From contig JAOZGR010000001.1 in NCBI GenBank assembly GCA_027491485.1, positions 310,001-374,000 on the forward strand: DNA of 64,000 nt. Direction: 5' to 3'. Origin of the DNA: Thermoproteota archaeon (GTDB taxonomy: Archaea > Korarchaeota > Korarchaeia > Korarchaeales > Korarchaeaceae). Below, piece by piece: positions 58,746 to 64,000 of the stretch. The notes beneath the pieces are model-generated. The model saw only the letters and a list, made by a program, of their open reading frames with translations. It was not told the DNA's origin and ran no database searches. The first letter of the stretch is position 1; every line of letters begins with the position of its first letter. Both the position numbers and the translations under genes were made by a program.

Positions 58746-60389
58746 ATGGCTATGACAGGAGGTGGGGCAGGCGGTGGCGAGGGTGGAACTATCCCTGTTC
58801 TGATTCTAAAGGAAGGGACTTCTAGAACTAGAGGAAGGGAAGCTTTGAGACTGAATATAACTGTAGCTAAGGCTATAGCTGACACCATTAGGACGACCTT
58901 AAGCCCTAAAGGAATGCAAAAGATGCTAGTAGACCCATTTGGGGATGTCATAATAACGCATGATGGAGCCACAATAATGAAAGAAATTGAGGTGGAGCAC
59001 CCAACTGCTAAAATGATGGTGGACTTAGCAAAGTCACAGGAACAGGAAGCCGGTGATGGTACAACTACGGTCGTTCTATTAGCTGGAGAGCTATTAGCAA
59101 AAGCTGAGGACTTGCTGGATATGGGAATTCACCCTACTGTGATAATCTCTGGCTATAGAAAGGCTGCAGAGAGGGTCAAGGAGTTCTTAAAAGATATCTC
59201 ATTCGAAGTAGCATGGGATGACCGGGAACTTCTGAAGAAGGTTGCTAAGATAGCTATGGGCTCTAAATCTGTTGCTGTAGCCCAAGATTATCTGGCTGAT
59301 CTTGTGGTTAATGCAGCATTGCAGGTAGTAGAGGAGAGAGATGGAAAGAGGATCGTTGACCTAGATAACATAAAGTTAGAGAAGAAAGAAGGAGGGTCCC
59401 TCTTCGATACCAAGCTGATAAAGGGCATAGTCATAGACAAAGAAGTAGTACACCCAAGAATGCCTAGAAGGATTGAGAACGCTAAGATAGCTCTTATAGA
59501 GAGTGCGTTAGAGGTAAAGAAACCTGAGCTATCTTCAAAGATTAGAGTAACATCGCCTGCACAGGTAAAAGAATTCTTAGATCAGGAGAAGCAGATGCTA
59601 GCTGAGTTTGTAGAGAAAATAGCTGAGGCTGGAGCAAATGTGGTGTTCTGCCAGAAGGGTATAGACGATGTTGCTCAGCACTTCCTAGCGAAACATGGTA
59701 TACTGGCTGTTAGAAGGGTAAGAAAGTCCGATATGGAGAAGCTCGCCAAAGCTACTGGCGCAAAAATAGTAGTGAACGTAAAGGAGATCGCAGAGAAGGA
59801 TCTTGGTTACGCTGATTTAGTAGAGGAGAGACGAGTAGGAGAAGATAAGATGGTGTTTGTTGAAGGGTGCAAGGATCCAAGAGCTGTGAGCATACTAATA
59901 AGGGGAGGAGAGAAGCAGGTAATAGACGAAGCTGAGAGGAACCTACATGATGCCTTAAGCGTAGTTAGGAATGTAATAGAAGATGCTAGAATAGTTGTTG
60001 GCGCCGGAGCCGTGTGGACAGACTTAGTGCTCAAGCTAAGAGATTACGCAGTACAGCTTGGAGGTAAAGAACAGAACGTCGTAGAGAAGTTTGCCGAAGC
60101 TATTGAGTCCATACCAAAGACGTTGATAGAAAATGCGGGCCATGATCCGATAGTCAAGCTATCTGAACTCAAGAAGGCCCATGCCGAGGGTAAGAAGGAA
60201 TATGGCTTCAATATATACACCGGAGATGTGGAAAATATGTATGAGAAGGACATAATAGAGCCAGAGAGAGTCGTCAGGAGGGCCATACTATCAGCCGCTG
60301 AGTTTGCCACTACGATACTGAAGATCGATGACATCATCGCAGCCGCCGGCAAGAAATTTGAACCTGGTAAAAGCAAGGGAGAGGAGTGA
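58746..60389 (+). CDS. Thermosome (group II chaperonin) subunit
   Basis: Folds proteins in an ATP-driven double ring. TLSPKGMQKMLVDPFGD, VIITHDGATIMKEIE and EAGDGTTTVVLLAGELL are the equatorial ATP-binding motifs; the C-terminus is short and acidic. 547 residues is normal. AGGAGGTGATC is followed by ATCGAT and ATG 58746; the GTG inside the SD was not used. It overlaps or abuts rpoK at its stop. Confidence 0.96.
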   Translation: MAMTGGGAGGGEGGTIPVLILKEGTSRTRGREALRLNITVAKAIADTIRTTLSPKGMQKMLVDPFGDVIITHDGATIMKEIEVEHPTAKMMVDLAKSQEQEAGDGTTTVVLLAGELLAKAEDLLDMGIHPTVIISGYRKAAERVKEFLKDISFEVAWDDRELLKKVAKIAMGSKSVAVAQDYLADLVVNAALQVVEERDGKRIVDLDNIKLEKKEGGSLFDTKLIKGIVIDKEVVHPRMPRRIENAKIALIESALEVKKPELSSKIRVTSPAQVKEFLDQEKQMLAEFVEKIAEAGANVVFCQKGIDDVAQHFLAKHGILAVRRVRKSDMEKLAKATGAKIVVNVKEIAEKDLGYADLVEERRVGEDKMVFVEGCKDPRAVSILIRGGEKQVIDEAERNLHDALSVVRNVIEDARIVVGAGAVWTDLVLKLRDYAVQLGGKEQNVVEKFAEAIESIPKTLIENAGHDPIVKLSELKKAHAEGKKEYGFNIYTGDVENMYEKDIIEPERVVRRAILSAAEFATTILKIDDIIAAAGKKFEPGKSKGEE

Positions 60390-60394
60390 TATTC

Positions 60395-60655
60395 TTGAGT
60401 TCCGAAAGCGATCTGCTGGGTCCCAATCGTTTAACGAAGTATGAGATCATCAGAATAATATCTGTAAGGGCCCAGCAGATCGCTGCTGGCTCCCCTCTAT
60501 TTTTAGAAGAGAATGAGATACCTGAAGGGTTGGCGGACCCTGTTGAGCTGGCTAAGCTTGAGTTAAAGAGAGGAAGGCTCCCTGTACTGATTGAAAGGAG
60601 AGAGGGGGATAAGATATCTCTCATAGACATTAGGAGGCTCCTCAGAGAAGAGTAA
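60395..60655 (+). CDS. rpoK: DNA-directed RNA polymerase subunit K (Rpb6 homologue)
   Basis: 86 residues. LTKYEIIRIISVRAQQIAAGSP and DPVELAKLELKRGRLPVLIERR are the RpoK/Rpb6 hallmarks. TTG 60395 follows GAGGAGTGAT at a normal distance; GTG 60386 would sit within the SD. Only 5 bases separate it from the thermosome stop, so the two genes are likely co-transcribed. Confidence 0.93.
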   Translation: MSSESDLLGPNRLTKYEIIRIISVRAQQIAAGSPLFLEENEIPEGLADPVELAKLELKRGRLPVLIERREGDKISLIDIRRLLREE

Positions 60656-60688
60656 CCTTTTTAATTGACAAATGTGTAGTGGATAACA

Positions 60689-60724
60689 GCTCGCCCTCCA
60701 GGCTCCCCAGAGAAAGAGGCGGGC
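60689..60724 (+). promoter_or_regulatory. Leader hairpin upstream of Alba
   Basis: GCTCGCC (60689-60695) can pair with GGCGGGC (60718-60724), one G-T wobble, closing a 22-base loop, 18 bases before the Alba start. A GAGGTGAT SD follows at 60730-60737. It could form a regulatory leader structure or serve as terminator for rpoK. Confidence 0.35.
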
Positions 60725-60742
60725 CTACAGAGGTGATGTACA

Positions 60743-61024
60743 ATGGTAGCCGAAGAGGGAATAGTCTATGTTGGGAAGAAGCCTGCTATAAATTATGTCA
60801 TGGCAACGACCCTCCAAATCAATCGGGGTGTGAAGAAGATCGTTCTCAAAGCAAGAGGGAGGTCAATATCCAGAGCCGTTGATGTAGCCGAGATAACTAG
60901 GCTCAAGTACTTCCCCGGTAAAATAAAGATCACTGACCTCAGGACTGGTACAGAGGAGATCATAGACGAAAATGGGAGTAGAAGAGACATAAGCGTAATT
61001 GAAATAGAGCTCACCCAGGTGTGA
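60743..61024 (+). CDS. albA: Alba chromatin/RNA-binding protein
   Basis: 93-residue archaeal nucleoid protein. VYVGKKPAINYVMATTLQIN contains the DNA-contact lysines, and VKKIVLKARGRSISRAVDVAE is the second family signature. ATG 60743 follows GAGGTGAT. A terminator hairpin follows the stop by 5 bases. Confidence 0.95.
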   Translation: MVAEEGIVYVGKKPAINYVMATTLQINRGVKKIVLKARGRSISRAVDVAEITRLKYFPGKIKITDLRTGTEEIIDENGSRRDISVIEIELTQV

Positions 61025-61029
61025 GCCCG

Positions 61030-61049
61030 GAGGGGGGAGAAACCCCCTC
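61030..61049 (+). terminator. Terminator hairpin after Alba
   Basis: GAGGGGG and CCCCCTC form a 7-bp stem with a 6-base loop, followed by TAAATTTTT. This stem plus T-run suits transcription termination before lysS. The A+T dyad AAATTTTT / AAAAATTT at 61051-61070 follows at once and may double as promoter element. Confidence 0.6.
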
Positions 61050-61104
61050 TAAATTTTTAGGGAAAAATTTCTTATTTCTCTAACTTTACTTAGCTTCGAG
61101 TAAC

Positions 61105-62724
61105 ATGAGTGCTAGGAAGAAGCTTTACTTCTGGCTCGATAAGATAGCTCACGATGTAGTTGAAAGAGAAGAGAGGCTGGGGAGGAAACTAGATGTATTG
61201 AGAGTAGAATCAGGTATAGGCGCCAGCGGATTTCCCCATATAGGATCTGTCGGTGACTCATTAAGAGCTTATGGAGTGAAGTTAGGGCTTGAGGAAATAG
61301 GATACAAGAGCGAATTAATTGCCTATAGTGATGATAGAGATGGTCTTAGGAAGGTACCTGCAGGCGTTCCGGAGGAGTACTCTAGATACTTGGGAATGCC
61401 TGTAACTGAGATCCCAGATCCGTGGGGATGTCATTCCAGCTATGGAGAACATATGAGTACAATGCTCATCGACGCTTTAGAGAAGCTAGGTATCGAGTTT
61501 ACGTTTATCTCTGCCACAGAGGCTTACAGGTCAGGTTTATTGGATGAGCAAGTCTCTAAGCTAGTTGAAGAGCATCGTAGAGTTGATAAAATAATTAGAG
61601 AGGAAGTTGGATCCGGCAAGCCAGAGGGCTGGGTCCATTATTGGCCAATGTGTGAAAAATGTGGAAGAATCTATACTACACGTGTAATAGAGGTACTTCC
61701 TGATGAGAAAAAGGTAATTTATGCTTGTGATCAGGAGTTTAAGGGTATAAAAGGTTGTGGGCATGTAGGCGAGGCATCTTACATTAGAGGAGATGGTAAG
61801 CTCTCTTGGAAAGGTGAATTTGCAGCTAGGTGGGCTGCTCTTGGTATAGTGTTTGAACCTCATGGGAAGGATATCACTGATTCCTTCAGGGTTAATGCGA
61901 GAATCTCTCGAGAGGTGCTTGGATACGAGCCCCCTCTCACGGTGATGTATGAGATGTTTTTAGATTCCACGGGAGGTAAGATAAGCAAAAGTAAGGGGAA
62001 CGTCATAACCCCCCAAATGTGGATGGATTTTTCGCCTCCTGAGGCATTAAGAATGCTCATGTTCAAAAGATACCACGGAACTAGAAATATATCTCTCCAG
62101 AGCTCTCCTCTATATATAAATGAACTTGAAAGGAACATCCGGAGATATCACGAATTGGAACGGATAAAGAGTGAAAGGGACAGGATTACCATAAAGAGAC
62201 TCATGGAGTATACGTATCTCATGGAAGGAGTTCCCAAGCCTTGGCCCTACAGATACTCCGCTGTTCTTAGTGTGGTATCGATGCTTCCTAAGGATATGAG
62301 ATTCGAGGAATTATTGAGGCTTTCCGCGGATTTGATCTCTAGATACTATGATGTAGGCCCTAATGAACTAATGATGGATGGTAACTTCAGAAGGTATGTC
62401 TTTTATGCCAGGAATTACGTAGATAACTTTGGGAGAGAGATAGGCCGAATAGAAATACCAAGCAATGTTCTTGAGGTGGTAAATAGGTTTGTCCACTCCC
62501 TCACCGAGGACATGGACGAGGATGTAATACAAGACACCGCTTTCAATACAGCCAGGTCCTCTAATATCCCAGTCAGAGAGTTCTTTAAGGCCATTTATCT
62601 CATACTATTAGGACAACCAGAAGGACCTAAGCTAGGTCCTCTAATACATAGAGTAGGGGTAAATAAGTTTAAGGAACTTTATAGAAGATCATTGGAGGAA
62701 GGTAGGATTGTCAGAAAAGAGTGA
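61105..62724 (+). CDS. lysS: Lysyl-tRNA synthetase, class I
   Basis: 539 residues. Class I HIGH motif is GFPHIGS (about residue 43), and the KMSKS motif is GKISKSKGN; an intervening zinc region shows MCEKCGRIY and ACDQEFKGIKGCGH. Class I LysRS is typical of many archaea. ATG 61105. The next unknown gene overlaps it by 17 bases. Confidence 0.95.
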   Translation: MSARKKLYFWLDKIAHDVVEREERLGRKLDVLRVESGIGASGFPHIGSVGDSLRAYGVKLGLEEIGYKSELIAYSDDRDGLRKVPAGVPEEYSRYLGMPVTEIPDPWGCHSSYGEHMSTMLIDALEKLGIEFTFISATEAYRSGLLDEQVSKLVEEHRRVDKIIREEVGSGKPEGWVHYWPMCEKCGRIYTTRVIEVLPDEKKVIYACDQEFKGIKGCGHVGEASYIRGDGKLSWKGEFAARWAALGIVFEPHGKDITDSFRVNARISREVLGYEPPLTVMYEMFLDSTGGKISKSKGNVITPQMWMDFSPPEALRMLMFKRYHGTRNISLQSSPLYINELERNIRRYHELERIKSERDRITIKRLMEYTYLMEGVPKPWPYRYSAVLSVVSMLPKDMRFEELLRLSADLISRYYDVGPNELMMDGNFRRYVFYARNYVDNFGREIGRIEIPSNVLEVVNRFVHSLTEDMDEDVIQDTAFNTARSSNIPVREFFKAIYLILLGQPEGPKLGPLIHRVGVNKFKELYRRSLEEGRIVRKE

Positions 62725-63184
62725 TCGTGTAAAAAGACTGTTGATGTTGAGAGACTTCCTCAAGAAAAGGTTAAGAAAACTAGAGAAGGAGGTGATAGAG
62801 CTCAGGAAAATGATGGAGGTTCTAGATGAGGTTCTCCTTGAACAGACCCTTGTCACAGCTGATCAGTTAAAGGCAATCCCACAAAGGCTTGAGGAAAGGG
62901 AGTTACTAAGCGATCAAGGTACTCTGTTGGGCATTATTAGGATAGATAGAGGAGAAGGTACCATTTTGTTCCTTCCGAGTGAAGGTGTATTGATAGATGC
63001 TAGGGAGAGACCCATAAGATCGTTTCTTTTGCGGAAGATAGAGGAGTACGGAGCTAGACACTTCATTGAAGAGGCTAGTGATGGTAGATTGAAAAACCTT
63101 AGAATTGAGGGAGTTAGCTCCAAAGATATAGATAAGATGGTAAAGCTCATGAGATGGGCCTTAGTAAAGTCTGTAGTTCAGTAG
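62708..63184 (+). CDS. Unknown protein with N-terminal coiled coil
   Basis: 158 residues. Residues about 5-55 are a charged coiled coil (LRKLEKEVIELRKMMEVLDEV), followed by a compact alpha/beta part (GTLLGIIRIDRGEGTILFLP and RSFLLRKIEEYGARHF) ending in a helix. No family recognised. TTG 62708 lies within the lysS end, so translation is coupled; the 3' end overlaps the glycosyltransferase gene by 7 bases on the other strand. Confidence 0.65.
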   Translation: MSEKSDRVKRLLMLRDFLKKRLRKLEKEVIELRKMMEVLDEVLLEQTLVTADQLKAIPQRLEERELLSDQGTLLGIIRIDRGEGTILFLPSEGVLIDARERPIRSFLLRKIEEYGARHFIEEASDGRLKNLRIEGVSSKDIDKMVKLMRWALVKSVVQ

Positions 63185-64000
63185 ATCACACTCATTATAA
63201 CACCTAAAGCCCTATCCAAGAAATCCCAGTCCCTGTATCTATTTCTAAACTCTGAAACCCTTCTGTAAATGGTCTCATTATTCAGCAGGTATCTGAGCGT
63301 TGAAAAGAACCTCTCTTCCACATAAGCCTGCTCAAGCATCACTCCTAACTTCATCCTATGTATATTTCTAGCATTCTCGTACTTCTCCGTTTGCCCAGGG
63401 ACTGGGATCATGAGAAGGGGTTTCCCGCACACTAGGGCCTCTGATATGGTAGTGTGACCAGCCCTGGATACCACTAACCTCGCCTTGGAGAGTAAATCCC
63501 ACTTGTTTGGTAACCAACTATATACCGTAACGTTCTCATTTATTTGGTATGATCTCACTTCCCCTACTTCACCCAGAGAGATTATAAAATGGAATTTCCT
63601 AAGATCCTCTGGTATTTTCTCAAGGACTTTTGAAAGCTTATTCCAGAGTGATCTCCTCTCAGCTCCTGGTCCCGATATTAGTATCAGTACGAGATCCTCT
63701 AGCTGACCATCCGTACATCTAGGTTCTATTAGTGGTCCTGTAAACACGGTCCTCAAGGCAAGCGATTGCGGGAGGCCATTAGTATGGAACCTAGATATAG
63801 TGTCAGGAGGAGGAAAATCTGCTATTAATGATGCATGAGAAAGCGCCCATAGCCTTGTTATCGCTGAGTTTACTATCTTCTCTATAAGTTTTGAGAGAAG
63901 ACCGTAGTCCTCTTCTAATAATCCATGGCTCTTGCCGAATATACTAAGCGAACCGTCTATGAGAGGAGCCAGGAGGAGTTTTGGTTGATTCAAGACGACG
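63178..64000 (-). CDS. GT28/MurG-like glycosyltransferase (partial, N-terminus beyond right edge)
   Basis: The frame is open to the end of the window (about 274 codons). The C-terminal donor-binding domain is clear: VVSRAGHTTISEALVCGKPLLMIPVPGQTEKYENA. The missing N-terminal part would hold the acceptor domain. An apparent start at 63991-63993 is just an internal TTG (VVLNQPK), so the gene is broken only by the window edge. A role in cell-surface glycosylation is plausible. Confidence 0.82.
   Translation of the reverse strand, partial: VVLNQPKLLLAPLIDGSLSIFGKSHGLLEEDYGLLSKLIEKIVNSAITRLWALSHASLIADFPPPDTISRFHTNGLPQSLALRTVFTGPLIEPRCTDGQLEDLVLILISGPGAERRSLWNKLSKVLEKIPEDLRKFHFIISLGEVGEVRSYQINENVTVYSWLPNKWDLLSKARLVVSRAGHTTISEALVCGKPLLMIPVPGQTEKYENARNIHRMKLGVMLEQAYVEERFFSTLRYLLNNETIYRRVSEFRNRYRDWDFLDRALGVIMSVIY

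Noticed and set aside
63178-63993. Complete short glycosyltransferase starting at TTG 63993
   Set aside because: The frame is open to the window edge and the N-terminal acceptor domain is missing, so it is a partial gene.
1-64000. Insertion sequences, prophage, integrase or attachment sites
   Set aside because: No transposase, integrase, terminal inverted repeats or target duplications were seen at either side of any gene block.

Overview
The window is a 64-kb stretch of a thermophilic archaeal chromosome. Archaeal marks include a complete A-type ATP synthase set, thermosome, Alba, RNA polymerase subunit K, class I LysRS, archaeal CoaD, a Clp1-type kinase, an RPA-like protein, TrmB and TRAM proteins, and introns and stem composition typical of archaeal tRNAs. 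A crenactin-like actin points to the TACK group (Korarchaeota or Thermoproteota-like lineages). The exact taxon cannot be fixed from sequence reading alone. tRNA stems are almost all G-C (tRNA-Pro is about 70% G+C), which fits a high growth temperature. Genes are densely packed, start and stop codons often overlap, GTG and TTG starts are common, and GGTGATC-type Shine-Dalgarno (SD) sites are frequent. No insertion sequence, prophage or CRISPR array was seen.

Layout. 1-6.6 kb: carbamate kinase (cut by the left edge) and ornithine carbamoyltransferase, then a five-gene branched-chain amino acid ABC transporter. 6.6-9.1 kb: a fused aconitase-X protein (candidate phosphomevalonate dehydratase) and an M42 aminopeptidase. 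9.2-11.3 kb: a SIS sugar isomerase/deaminase, a degenerate HAD protein and CoaD. 11.4-14.3 kb: a four-subunit 2-oxoacid:ferredoxin oxidoreductase, followed by a C/D-like RNA candidate. 14.4-19.4 kb: rhomboid protease, class II aldolase, a WecC-like dehydrogenase, a KaiC-like ATPase, a prenyl synthase and a Yip1-like membrane protein. 19.5-20.5 kb: a candidate structured RNA, an intron-bearing tRNA-Met, VapBC and tRNA-Pro. 20.5-25 kb: unknown proteins, TrmB, TRAM, glycerate kinase and a Clp1-type kinase. 25-34 kb: a divergent RuBisCO-like protein, DUF72, crenactin, Ogt, RtcA, an RPA-like protein, an XPF-type nuclease and AsnRS. 33.6-40.4 kb: UbiD, HflX, a possible ECF S component, an agmatinase-family enzyme and a second oxidoreductase (porDAB). 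40.4-44 kb: a secreted gluzincin, an MtaD-like deaminase, a CYTH protein and tRNA-Leu. 44-53 kb: the A-ATP synthase, seven genes on + (F-H-E-A-B-D-C) and the two membrane subunits (K, I) on -. 53-64 kb: a WecB-like epimerase with an extra C-terminal domain, two DUF131 proteins, hexulose-phosphate synthase, Lhr helicase, thermosome, RpoK, Alba, LysRS, an unknown protein and a GT28 glycosyltransferase cut by the right edge.

How it fits together. Amino acid uptake, peptidase, two ferredoxin-linked 2-oxoacid oxidoreductases, carbamate kinase/OTC and an A-ATP synthase suggest peptide or amino acid fermentation. AcnX, UbiD and prenyl synthase together suggest the modified archaeal mevalonate route to isoprenoid lipids. 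WecB- and WecC-like genes, 38 kb apart, suggest synthesis of a ManNAcA-type sugar nucleotide.

Most interesting: (1) a short RuBisCO-fold protein at 25.1-26.2 kb that keeps the structural signature of RuBisCO but has lost the carbamylated-lysine motif and other catalytic residues, overlapping a DUF72 gene; (2) a WecB-like epimerase carrying a TrkA-C-like C-terminal domain; (3) two candidate small RNAs; (4) a prenyl synthase whose frame seems to start at a non-AUG codon; (5) a HAD protein lacking the nucleophilic aspartate next to CoaD; and (6) a 57-bp tandem duplication in the coiled coil of ATP synthase subunit I.
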